From a bacterium HR08 (GTDB lineage Bacteria; Acidobacteriota; Blastocatellia; HR10), in NCBI GenBank assembly GCA_002898775.1, contig BEHK01000009.1, positions 1 through 38,011 on the forward strand: a DNA stretch of 38,011 nucleotides, read 5' to 3'. The notes under the pieces were generated by a model. That model did no database searches. It saw nothing but the letters and a program-made list of their open reading frames with translations, and was not told where the DNA came from. The number at the start of each line of letters is the position of its first letter. The stretch's first letter is position 1. The translations under genes were made by a program, and so were the position numbers. Below, one piece after another: positions 25,299 through 32,223 of this stretch.

Positions 25299-26066
25299 TC
25301 ATGAGGACTCGGCGATGGCCGCGAGCGCCGCGCGATTCAAAAGCACGATGCGTTTCCGACCGATCTCGATCAGCCCTTGGGCCTTGAACCGGCCCAAGGC
25401 CAGGGTGACCGTCTCGCGATACACGCCGAGGAGTTCGGCCAGTTCCTGGTGGCTATAGCCGACGAGTTCGTCTTCATCGCCGGCGAGGCGGATCAACAAG
25501 CTGGCCAGTCGTGAGTCCACGCCCTTGAAGGCCAGCTCTTCCAATCGCTGCTCGGTCTCCATCACCCGACGCGCCAGCTCCTCGCAGATGCGGGCGGCGA
25601 CCGGCGGCTTGCTCAGAAGAAGCCGGATGACATCCTGGCGGCTCATGACGCAAATCAAGCACTCATCCATCGCCTCGGCAAACGTGTCGTACATCCCCTG
25701 GCCCAAAATGGCCATCTCCCCGAAAAACGTCATCGGCTCCAGGATCTTCACCGTCAGTTTGCGTCCATCCGGCGAGAGACAATAGATCTGAACCCGCCCT
25801 CGCTTGAGCAGGAAAAGAACTTCGCCGGTTTCTCCCGGAATGTAAAACACGCGACCGGCCGGGCAAGTGATCATCGTTGTGGCCCGCTCGATGGCCATCA
25901 ACTCCTCGCGGCTGAGGTCCTGAAAGATCTTCATCGCCGATAAGTATCCGAGCTTTTCGCTCAATCGCTCTCGCGCGACGTGATCCTCAAGGGCCACGGC
26001 GTCGGGCGAGGCGCGACGTTGACCGGTGATCCTTTTGGCGATGGAGGCGAAGGGATTGGACGGCAT
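25299..26066 (-). CDS. Crp/Fnr-family transcriptional regulator
   Basis: 255 residues from the ATG at 26066, with aaggagg 8 bases upstream (a longer frame exists but enters the neighbouring gene). Cyclic-nucleotide-binding fold about residues 45-165 (C-P-A-G-R-V-F-Y-I-P-G-E-x-G-E-V-L-F-L-L-K-R-G-R-V-Q-I, F-F-G-E-M-A-I-L-G-Q-G-M). Long dimer helix about 165-195 (RRVMETEQRLEELAFKGVDS). Crp-type HTH about 200-240 (Y-S-H-Q-E-L-A-E-L-L-G-V-Y-R-E-T-V-T-L-A-L). The N-terminal cysteine cluster of FNR is absent, so a 4Fe-4S oxygen sensor is unlikely; small-molecule or haem sensing is open. It probably controls this redox unit and the divergent bc-complex genes. Confidence 0.93.
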   Translation of the reverse strand: MPSNPFASIAKRITGQRRASPDAVALEDHVARERLSEKLGYLSAMKIFQDLSREELMAIERATTMITCPAGRVFYIPGETGEVLFLLKRGRVQIYCLSPDGRKLTVKILEPMTFFGEMAILGQGMYDTFAEAMDECLICVMSRQDVIRLLLSKPPVAARICEELARRVMETEQRLEELAFKGVDSRLASLLIRLAGDEDELVGYSHQELAELLGVYRETVTLALGRFKAQGLIEIGRKRIVLLNRAALAAIAESS

Positions 26067-26103
26067 CGCGTGATCCTCCTTCCTCAAAGAGCTGATCCCC
26101 ACT

Positions 26104-26415
26104 CTACCGCATCTTCGCGGAGGATTCAACCAAGCGACCGAGCCGCTCCCACAATTCTTCTTCCGACGGGTTGCCGAGGAAACACACTCGACCGTTGAGC
26201 ACGTAGGTGGGCACGGCGAAGACGTCCACCCCATCCGCCGACGACTCGTCCAGATCAATGACGTGGACCGTGAGGGTGGGGAAGAGAGAATCCGCCAGGC
26301 GGGCCAGTCGCCGCGCTTCTTCACAATTCGGGCAGTGACGCGCCACGTAGACCTGGAGCAGGGGAAGACCGACGGGATCGCTCTCGCGTTTGTCTGCGTT
26401 AAGGCGCTTTGGCAT
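26104..26415 (-). CDS. Small thioredoxin/glutaredoxin-fold protein with CPNC motif
   Basis: 103 residues from an ATG at 26415 that overlaps the end of the FGE-like gene by 17 bases; the longer open frame upstream is the shadow of that gene. LPLLQVYVARHCPNCEEARR is the first strand and active-site helix of a thioredoxin-like fold with C-P-N-C. The cis-proline loop appears as V-F-A-V-P-T-Y-V-L-N-G-R-V, and the end is a short helix. No signal peptide, so cytoplasmic. It could reduce disulfides in or hand electrons to partner proteins of the unit, or aid cofactor maturation. Its lack of conserved extra features prevents a closer call. Confidence 0.8.
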   Translation of the reverse strand: MPKRLNADKRESDPVGLPLLQVYVARHCPNCEEARRLARLADSLFPTLTVHVIDLDESSADGVDVFAVPTYVLNGRVCFLGNPSEEELWERLGRLVESSAKMR

Positions 26416-27427
26416 CTTTGGCGCAGCGAAATCCCACGTTGTTGAAGCTGGCCTCGGGCGGACTCTTGCCCCGAAAGGCGACGCGATAGGCTCCGCAGTA
26501 GTTGGGCGAGCAGAACCATGAGCCGCCCCGCGCCACCCGCATCTCACCCGATGATGGACCTTGCGGATTCACAACGGGACTCTGCGTGTAGTAATCCTCG
26601 GCATACCAATCCGCCGTCCATTCCCACACGTTTCCCACCATGTCGCAGAGGCCGAAATCGTTTGGTGGGAAGGAGCAGACCGGCGCCGTGTAGTAATAGC
26701 CGTCTTCGAGCAGATTCCTGTCGGGCCAGTGACCCTGCCAGAAATTGGCCATGACCTTGCCTCCGGGTTTCAGCTCATTGCCCCAGGGATAGGTTTGACC
26801 TCGGCGGCCGGCGCGGGCGGCATACTCCCATTCGGCTTCGGTTGGCAATCGTTTGCCCGCCCATCGGCAATAGGCGAGCGCATCGTTCCAGGAGACGTGC
26901 ACCACCGGATGATTCATCCGACCCTCGATGGTATCATCGGGCCCCAGCGGATGCCGCCAGTTGGCTCCTTCAACCCATTCCCAGTCTTTTGCACCTCGGC
27001 GAAAGACCCAGGATGCCCCTTTGCGCTCGGCCTCCGTCTTGTACCCGGTGGCTTGAACAAACCGCGCGAACTCCGCATTGGTCACTTCGTGCACATCAAT
27101 GAAAAACGGCGAGAGTGTGACCCGGTGGACGGGCGTTTCGTCTTCATCAATCTCATGAGCCGGATCGGGAGCCTTCGCCCACCGGTGATGAGCATCGCCC
27201 GATGTGTGGCTCCGATAGGGGCTTCCCATCTCGAAGCTCCCGCCGGGTAAAAACTTCATCCCGGCAGGGGTGGTAGGCTCTCGCCTCTGCTGCTCTCTTG
27301 ACCTCGCTTGCCGCAAGCGCGGCGAGAGTCCAATCCAGGTGACCGTCGCAAGCCCAAGAAGGCCGACGAGGATGAGAAGCCCATGAGCCCGACGCGATCG
27401 TGTGCCTTCAGTTCCCATGAGACGCAC
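26399..27427 (-). CDS. Formylglycine-generating enzyme (SUMF1/FGE) family protein, membrane-anchored
   Basis: 342 residues from GTG 27427, chosen because ggaggg lies 5 bases upstream; an in-frame ATG at 27418 is the alternative. A single transmembrane helix (HGLLILVGLLGLATVTWIGL) anchors it. The FGE fold follows: M-K-F-L-P-G-G-S-F-x-M-G-S, F-x-x-D-V-H-E-V-T-N-A-E-F-A-R-F, P-V-V-H-V-S-W-N-D-A-L-A-Y-C-R-W, L-P-T-E-A-E-W-E-Y-A-A-R, V-W-E-W-T-A-D-W-Y, R-V-A-R-G-G-S-W. Both cysteines of the copper site of true FGEs are present (C306 and C311, C-S-P-N-Y-C). True FGEs oxidise a sulfatase cysteine to formylglycine, but no sulfatase gene is in view. NirV-like relatives accompany nitrogen-oxide enzymes, and here it lies next to a cytochrome P460-like protein. 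Confidence 0.88.
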   Translation of the reverse strand: MRLMGTEGTRSRRAHGLLILVGLLGLATVTWIGLSPRLRQARSREQQRREPTTPAGMKFLPGGSFEMGSPYRSHTSGDAHHRWAKAPDPAHEIDEDETPVHRVTLSPFFIDVHEVTNAEFARFVQATGYKTEAERKGASWVFRRGAKDWEWVEGANWRHPLGPDDTIEGRMNHPVVHVSWNDALAYCRWAGKRLPTEAEWEYAARAGRRGQTYPWGNELKPGGKVMANFWQGHWPDRNLLEDGYYYTAPVCSFPPNDFGLCDMVGNVWEWTADWYAEDYYTQSPVVNPQGPSSGEMRVARGGSWFCSPNYCGAYRVAFRGKSPPEASFNNVGFRCAKDAKAP

Positions 27428-27515
27428 ATTCTCCCTCCGACCCTGGCCCTGCCAGGCGTTCACGGACCGGCTGCGCTCTTGGCAGAAGCTCTACGCTCCG
27501 ATTACGAGTCCGGCT

Positions 27516-28259
27516 CTAGGGCTTTTTCTTCCCGCACGGGTTGCATGGGTTTTGGCCTTTTTTCTTGGCGCACGGATTGCAAGGATTGGCGGGCTTTTTC
27601 GCCGGCTGACCCCGAAGCTCAGCCGCCGTGAAGACGTAGTCGGTCTTCTTCGCTCCGGCGTGACAGCTTGAGCACATCTGGGCTTGTTTGCTCATCCCCT
27701 CCATCTGGATGTTGCCCTGAAGGTCGGTCATGGCGTAGTACCAATCGCGACCGCGCTTCTCCATCACGTAGAGGGTCGTCAGTTCGCCGGGCTTCCCTCC
27801 GGCATCCTCATAGCCTTCCTTGATGAACGTGGCTCCGGTCTTAAACGGGAAGCGACCGCTTGTGATCGTGGTTTCTGCTGAAGGATTCGCGTAGGTGACG
27901 ACGTACTTGCCGCCGTGCCCCACGCTCATGGCGGGCTCGGTCAGCTTCGACCAGCTCCGATAATGAACCGCGTGCGGATAGACTTTCCCGGTGACCTGGC
28001 CCTTTCCCGCACAGGAGTTGCAGGGATTTTGCGCCTTTTTCTTCTGGGCACACGGATTGCAGGGATTCTGCGGACGCTGGCGTGCTTTGTCGCGACAGGG
28101 ATTGCACGGGTTCTGAGCTTGGGCGCGCGATTCCGGGGCGAGAGGGTTTTCGAAGCGGGCCGCATCCGACCGACCGCCGCCGAGAAGCAGATAGGATGAG
28201 CTAGCCGCGAAGGCAGCCACTGCGAGCGCCTTCGCTATCCGTTTCGTCCGATCCGTCAT
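27516..28259 (-). CDS. Cytochrome P460-like protein flanked by NPCNPC repeats
   Basis: 247 residues from ATG 28259 (aaggaggag upstream). A signal peptide (KALAVAAFAASSSYLLLG) is followed by three Q-N-P-C-N-(P/S)-C units at residues 49-55, 64-70 and 77-83. Then comes a P460-like domain (about 92-212: H-Y-R-S-W-S-K-L, Y-V-V-T-Y-A-N-P, F-P-x-G-A-T-F-I-K-E, W-Y-Y-A-M-T-D). It ends with one c-type haem site C196-S-S-C-H200. Two more NPCNPC units follow (224-230, 236-242) within lysine-rich tails. P460 cytochromes oxidise hydroxylamine or nitric oxide, or detoxify them. The cysteine-pair repeats are not part of the known domain and could bind metal, form disulfides or carry extra haem/thiol chemistry. 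Confidence 0.83.
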   Translation of the reverse strand: MTDRTKRIAKALAVAAFAASSSYLLLGGGRSDAARFENPLAPESRAQAQNPCNPCRDKARQRPQNPCNPCAQKKKAQNPCNSCAGKGQVTGKVYPHAVHYRSWSKLTEPAMSVGHGGKYVVTYANPSAETTITSGRFPFKTGATFIKEGYEDAGGKPGELTTLYVMEKRGRDWYYAMTDLQGNIQMEGMSKQAQMCSSCHAGAKKTDYVFTAAELRGQPAKKPANPCNPCAKKKGQNPCNPCGKKKP

Positions 28260-28468
28260 TTTTCTCCTCCTTATTGTTCGAAAATCTGTGCGCAAGATGG
28301 CGGCCAGTGTAGCTGTCCTCCCCCTTCGAGTTCAGTAAGGTAGATCACCGTCCGAAAGTTCCCCGACAAGCGTTCGGGCTGTGTAATCGAAATTACGGCT
28401 CCCTCGCCGAGGCCGTGACACAATGCCTCTTGCTGTTGGTGACGAAGACTTAGAATCGGGAGGGTGTC
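28260..28468. promoter_or_regulatory. Divergent intergenic control region
   Basis: 209 bases between the minus-strand P460 unit and the plus-strand bc-complex unit must hold both promoters. GTAAT-CGAA-ATTAC at 28384-28397 is a small dyad that could be an operator. TAGAAT near 28452 is a 5/6 match to a -10 element, but it would leave a very short leader before ATG 28469. No Crp/Fnr consensus site (TTGAT-N4-ATCAA or TGTGA-N6-TCACA) is seen. Confidence 0.4.
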
Positions 28469-28939
28469 ATGGAACGCGTGAAGGTTGAGAAGGCGATCCT
28501 CGGCGGATTCATCGCCACGCTGGTGATGACCATGATCATGTACCTGGCTCCCATGATGGGGATGCCGAAGATGGACGTGGCCGCCATGCTCGGCGGCATG
28601 ATGAGCCAGACGATGCCCGAGCCGATGAGCGGCCTGTGGCTTCTGGGGATGATGCTGCACTTTGTGAACGGGTCGGTGATTTTTCCGTTGATCTTCGCTT
28701 TTTTGCTCTACAGCCGCTTGCCCGGCGCACCCTGGCGCAGAGGCCTCATCTGGGGCCTGATCCTCTGGTTTCTCTCTCAAGCCATGGTCATGCCGATGAT
28801 GGGCGCCGGATTCTTCTCCAGTCATGCTCCGCAGCCGGTGATGACGGTCGTCGGGAGCCTGATGGGGCATATCATCTACGGCGCGATCCTGGCCCAAATG
28901 TATGGCAGGGAGCCAACGGCGAAACTCCAAACATCGTGA
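28469..28939 (+). CDS. Methionine-rich small membrane protein
   Basis: 156 residues, with gggaggg before the ATG. Four hydrophobic segments are seen: VEKAILGGFIATLVMTMIMYL, the loop/helix region around GLWLLGMMLHFVNG, VIFPLIFAFLLYS, RGLIWGLILWFLSQAMVM and VGSLMGHIIYGAILAQMYG. Methionine is unusually frequent (M-M-G-M-P-K-M, Q-T-M-P-E-P-M). The layout resembles small DUF6789-type membrane proteins often found next to respiratory or copper genes (name from memory, moderate trust). It precedes the Rieske gene by 57 bases and could assist the bc complex or metal handling. Confidence 0.72.
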   Translation: MERVKVEKAILGGFIATLVMTMIMYLAPMMGMPKMDVAAMLGGMMSQTMPEPMSGLWLLGMMLHFVNGSVIFPLIFAFLLYSRLPGAPWRRGLIWGLILWFLSQAMVMPMMGAGFFSSHAPQPVMTVVGSLMGHIIYGAILAQMYGREPTAKLQTS

Positions 28940-28996
28940 AGAAAAAGGCTGCCACGCGGACCATCGAGTCCGGTGGCTACAGGGAACGGCGCAGCT

Positions 28997-29590
28997 ATGA
29001 ATCAGGAGCAGAAGGTCTCGCCATCTCCTCGACGAAAGCCGGAGACATCAAAAATCGAACAGGGAACGTCGTCAGCGCAAGCGATTCGGAATATCGCTCC
29101 GCGGCGATCGTTTCTGGGCCTGATGATTGGCCTGATGACTGCTTCCATCGCCGGTGTGATGGGCGTGCTGTTTGCCGGATTCAGTCTCTTTCCGGCGTTC
29201 AAGAAGCTCTCCGTCGAACGAGACTGGACCGACGTCGCTCCGGTTGACGACATCCCCGATGGGGAGCCGGTCAAAAGGGCGGTCGTCATCTCGCAAGACG
29301 GCGGCTGGGGGCGTTTCAACACGCAGCAGCTTGTCTGGATCGTGAAAAACGGCGACCATCTGGTGGTCTACTCGGCGATCTGTCCCCATCTTGGCTGCAC
29401 CATCAACGCCACGGATAGCGGGTTTATCTGTCCCTGTCACGGCAGCGCCTGGGCCCGCGATGGCCGCAAACTCGGCGGACCGACGCCGCGCGGGATGGAT
29501 ACGCTGGAGCATCGAGTGAAGGATGGCCTGCTTCAGGTGAGATACCGGTTCTTCCGGCAAGGCGTGCCGGATAAGCACGTCATCGCGTGA
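28997..29590 (+). CDS. Rieske iron-sulfur protein of a bc complex
   Basis: 197 residues from ATG 28997; a GTG at 28973 is possible but adds eight non-conserved residues. A basic N-terminus and one transmembrane helix (FLGLMIGLMTASIAGVMGVL) anchor it. The 2Fe-2S ligands are C129 and H131 (CPHLGC) and C145 and H148 (CPCHGS), with C134/C147 as the stabilising disulfide. It passes electrons from quinol to cytochrome c on the outer face of the inner membrane. The cytochrome b/c gene begins ten bases downstream, so the pair forms the core complex. A Rieske subunit with this length and order is usual for b6f/menaquinol reductases. Confidence 0.94.
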   Translation: MNQEQKVSPSPRRKPETSKIEQGTSSAQAIRNIAPRRSFLGLMIGLMTASIAGVMGVLFAGFSLFPAFKKLSVERDWTDVAPVDDIPDGEPVKRAVVISQDGGWGRFNTQQLVWIVKNGDHLVVYSAICPHLGCTINATDSGFICPCHGSAWARDGRKLGGPTPRGMDTLEHRVKDGLLQVRYRFFRQGVPDKHVIA

Positions 29591-29600
29591 GGAGAGCAGC

Positions 29601-31418
29601 ATGGCGAGTCTTTACGATTGGATTGATGAGCGCACGGGCGTCAAACGGATTTCACGCGCCATCCTGGATGAGCCGATTCGCGGCGGGGCGCGCTTCGCCT
29701 ATGTCTTTGGCAGCGGCTTGGTCTTTCTGTTTTTGCTTCAAGCGGCCACCGGCATCTTCCTGACGATGTACTACGTGCCGTCGGCCGACCACGCGCACGC
29801 GAGCGTCGCCTATATCCAGAAGGTCGTGCCGATGGGAAGTATTATTCGCGGGCTCCATTCTTACGGCGCCAGCGCCATGATCATCATCCTGGTGGCGCAT
29901 CTTGTGCAGACCTACCTCTTCGGCGCGTATAAACAGCGGCGCGAGTTGCTCTGGATCGTTGGCATTATCATGCTGCTCATCGTACTCGGTTTTGCTTTCA
30001 CCGGCTATTTGCTGCCGTGGGATCAAGAGGCGTACTTCGGCACCAAAGTCGGAACGAGCGTGGCGGGCGAAGTCCCGGTCGTTGGCGAGGTGATGCAGCG
30101 CATCTTGCTCGGCGGCCACGATCTGACGACGCTGACGCTGTCGCGGTTTTTTGTCACTCATATTTTCTTGCTGCCGCTGGCGCTCCTGCTGCTCGTTGTG
30201 CTTCACCTCTACTTCTTTCGGCGGGCGGGCGCAGCCGGACCGTACCATCATCGGGATGATGCGAAGGTCGAACCGTTCTATCCGTATCAACTCTTCAAGG
30301 ACATGCTTTTCATCTTCATCGTCTTCCTCGTCCTTTTGATTCTGGCGGTGAAGTTCCCGGCGCGACTCGGGCCGCAGGCCGATCCGACATCGGACTATCT
30401 CGCCCGACCGCCGTGGTATTTTCTGCCGCTCTTTCAACTGCTCAAGTATTTTCCGGGAAAGCTCGCTCTGATCCCGACAGTAGGTCTGCCGATGGTGCTC
30501 TTTGGGTTGCTCTTTCTGCTCCCGTTCATTGATCGCCGACCGGAGCGACACCCGCTTCGTCGGCCCATCGCCGTCAGTGCGTTGGCGTTGGCGTTGGGAG
30601 GCAGTGTCGCACTCGGAGCGCTCTCAAAATATCAGGATGCGACTCATCCCGAATTCAGCGCCAAGCTTCGCGCTCAAGAGGAAGAGGCGCGAGCCTTCAT
30701 GAAGGCCTCTTTTGTTCCGCAGGAGATTGGACGTTCAATCCCAGTCAATCCGCCGATCGTCAAGAATCCTCCGGTTGTCGGGTCGCGGGTACTCAAGATC
30801 TACTTCGCCAACTGCGCCAACTGCCATGGCGCGGACGCCATGGGCGGCCCGATGGCTCCGGCTTTAGTGAAACTGGCCAAACATTGGCGTCTGACCAAAT
30901 CTTTTTTGGTTGATTATCTGCTCGGACACACGCGAGAGCCCGCCCCCGGTTCCATGCCCAGATTCAAGCAGCTTATGCCCGAGGATCGAGAAGCCATCGC
31001 CGAGTGGCTGCTTGCGCTTGATAAACCGATCCGAGCGATGGAGCCCGAAGCTCCTGCCGTCGCGGCCGCGACGCCATCGGCGAAGGCGATTGAGCCCAAG
31101 AAGCGAACGACTACCCTCGGGGGTCCCCGTGCGATCTACAGATCGCATGGGGCGCCCTTGGAGCAGCCCGCGTTCCCGCCCCCTCCGGCCGCCTTCACCG
31201 CCCATTGCGCGTTCTGTCACGGCCCGCGCGGGGAAGGCAATATCGGGCCGCGACTGATCAGCATCACCGAAAAACCGAATCGCCGTCCCGAAGACTTGCT
31301 CAAGCTACTCACCGATCCGCGTGCATATGGCCTGAAGGATCCGATGCCCGCTCGCTTTCCCCAGCTTTCGGATGAGGACCGACGGCAAATCGTCGAATGG
31401 TTGTCCAAGTTGAAGTGA
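29601..31418 (+). CDS. Cytochrome b6/subunit IV fused to two cytochrome c domains
   Basis: 605 residues, ggagag upstream of the ATG. The N-terminal part is cytochrome b6: the four haem-b histidines H86, H100, H187 and H202 fall at the same residue numbers as in chloroplast b6. It is followed by subunit IV helices (P-P-W-Y-F-L-P-L-F-Q-L-L-K-Y-F-P, the quinol-site region, about 260-275). After a linker, one c-type haem site is C405-A-N-C-H409 and a second is C536-A-F-C-H540. The 38-bp palindrome lies in frame between the two c domains (about residues 507-519, G-P-R-A-I-Y-R-S-H-G-A). A single protein thus combines b, subunit IV and dihaem c, giving a compact quinol:acceptor oxidoreductase with the Rieske protein. 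Confidence 0.92.
   Translation: MASLYDWIDERTGVKRISRAILDEPIRGGARFAYVFGSGLVFLFLLQAATGIFLTMYYVPSADHAHASVAYIQKVVPMGSIIRGLHSYGASAMIIILVAHLVQTYLFGAYKQRRELLWIVGIIMLLIVLGFAFTGYLLPWDQEAYFGTKVGTSVAGEVPVVGEVMQRILLGGHDLTTLTLSRFFVTHIFLLPLALLLLVVLHLYFFRRAGAAGPYHHRDDAKVEPFYPYQLFKDMLFIFIVFLVLLILAVKFPARLGPQADPTSDYLARPPWYFLPLFQLLKYFPGKLALIPTVGLPMVLFGLLFLLPFIDRRPERHPLRRPIAVSALALALGGSVALGALSKYQDATHPEFSAKLRAQEEEARAFMKASFVPQEIGRSIPVNPPIVKNPPVVGSRVLKIYFANCANCHGADAMGGPMAPALVKLAKHWRLTKSFLVDYLLGHTREPAPGSMPRFKQLMPEDREAIAEWLLALDKPIRAMEPEAPAVAAATPSAKAIEPKKRTTTLGGPRAIYRSHGAPLEQPAFPPPPAAFTAHCAFCHGPRGEGNIGPRLISITEKPNRRPEDLLKLLTDPRAYGLKDPMPARFPQLSDEDRRQIVEWLSKLK
31120..31157. repeat. 38-bp palindromic repeat, copy 4 (in frame in cytochrome gene)
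   Basis: Left arm ggggtccccgtgcgatcta (31120-31138), right arm cagatcgcatggggcgccc (31139-31157), same orientation as copy 2. The pair 31130/31147 is T-A where copies 1 and 2 have C-G: a compensatory change. Pair 31129/31148 is a G-T wobble, and the two-base internal mismatch (31123/31154, 31124/31153) is kept. It is read in a different frame from copy 2 (codons start at 31122), yet it is still open. Confidence 0.9.
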
Positions 31419-31482
31419 ATCTGAAAACGCCATCATGGGAGTTTTGAGCTTGAAGTCTGAGGATTGTGACGTTGTTCATATT

Positions 31483-31525
31483 CTTTCTCCTCGGCATCGC
31501 GTATAGTGGCCGGTGGAGGAGAAAG
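31483..31525 (+). promoter_or_regulatory. Hairpin covering the ribosome site of the zinc-ribbon gene
   Basis: ctttctcctc (31483-31492) is exactly complementary to gaggagaaag (31516-31525), which contains the Shine-Dalgarno of the ATG at 31530. If transcription starts upstream of 31483, the ribosome site would be sealed in a 10-bp stem, which suggests thermosensor-like or RNA-binding control. If it starts from the TATAGT at 31502-31507, the left arm would not be transcribed. Confidence 0.5.
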
Positions 31526-31529
31526 CGAT

Positions 31530-31724
31530 ATGACGTTCCAAGACATCGAACGAGTGTTGGCTACGCTTGAATGTCCCTTTTGCTCGACGCGGAATTTCGA
31601 CCTCAAACTTCGCTGTGATCTGGGCTATGAGCAATGCCTTCCCACAGTCCGGTGCCGACAGTGCGGCCATGAGTTTGACGCCGAACGGTTGATTCGCTCC
31701 CGAGGCCAAGGCGATCGGAGGTGA
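31530..31724 (+). CDS. Small zinc-ribbon protein
   Basis: 64 residues from ATG 31530 (ggaggagaaag 5-10 bases upstream). Two cysteine pairs, C-P-F-C and C-R-Q-C, about 30 residues apart with L-K-L-R-C-D-L-G-Y between them, form a typical zinc ribbon followed by F-D-A-E-R-L-I-R. Such small ribbon proteins occur near sigma factors and redox genes; function unknown. The start overlaps a GTG-initiated longer frame, but the ribosome site fixes ATG 31530. Confidence 0.75.
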   Translation: MTFQDIERVLATLECPFCSTRNFDLKLRCDLGYEQCLPTVRCRQCGHEFDAERLIRSRGQGDRR

Positions 31725-32079
31725 GTGATGGCCAAGATGACACTCAAAGGTACAATGCTGTGCGCTCATGAATGCTTGCCCGCGGCCACTGTTCGCCGGT
31801 TGGCACAATGGCCAGGAAACTGGATTTCATCATCATCAAAGTGGAACAGGCATTCTTGCCTGTTTCAGGAGAGCCACAGACAGGAATGTCTGTGCCGCTG
31901 ATGACCTTGAGCATTTCGCCCAGGAGAGCGAACGTTCTGGAGAACCCGTCTGCTTCCCGGACATCCCGGAATGTCGGCCCTCAGGTGATTCAGAGGAGCG
32001 AGTGTGAAGCAGTTCATAGTGTGGGCAGGATGGTCTTCGTATACTGGTCGTCGGAGTTCAACATGAGGAACGAGAAGTT
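31725..32079. other. 355-base gap with two small REP-like hairpins
   Basis: No convincing gene. A frame from ATG 31728 with a good ribosome site (ggaggtgag) gives about 57 residues, but most of it is made of repeat sequence. Paired hairpins are described separately. A TATACT at 32040-32045 could be a -10 element for the genes that follow, without a clear -35. Confidence 0.4.
31843..31894. repeat. Twin hairpin, REP-like element
   Basis: First stem: 31843-31852 with 31857-31866, core aacaggca/tgcctgtt and loop TTCT. Second: cacagaca (31875-31882) with tgtctgtg (31887-31894), loop GGAA. Both contain the same ACAG/CTGT core and short tetraloop, eight bases apart. This is the layout of bacterial REP/REPIN pairs. 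It lies in an intergenic stretch, as such elements normally do. Confidence 0.65.
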
Positions 32080-32223
32080 ATGGAGATCAGGGACATCATC
32101 ATCCTGCTGTTTATCTTCTTCCAGGCGAGCCTCGGGCTGCTGCTCATTGGGCGTTTCTTGATGGACGCCTGGCGCAGCCTGAGGAGCAAAACGGACAGGA
32201 GGGAGGCGAAGAACCAGGTATGA
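32080..32223 (+). CDS. 47-residue single-helix membrane peptide overlapping the sigma factor gene
   Basis: ATG 32080 to TGA 32221-32223. The sequence starts [20 protein letters not shown] and continues [16 protein letters not shown], then a basic tail ([11 protein letters not shown]). One hydrophobic helix spans about residues 5-30. Its stop overlaps the ATG of the ECF sigma gene (ATGA), which is strong evidence for translation and coupling. A gagaag sits 3-8 bases upstream of the start, a weak ribosome site. It may tie the sigma factor to the membrane or act as a small sensor; no homology is recognised. Confidence 0.6.
   Translation: MEIRDIIILLFIFFQASLGLLLIGRFLMDAWRSLRSKTDRREAKNQV

Noticed and set aside
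25072-25302. 76-residue minus-strand frame after the Crp/Fnr gene
   Set aside because: No ribosome site, no known motif, arginine-rich composition typical of chance frames in GC-rich DNA.
31728-31900. Small open frame from ATG 31728 with a good ribosome site
   Set aside because: Most of its length is the twin-hairpin repeat and the peptide has no pattern; more likely non-coding.
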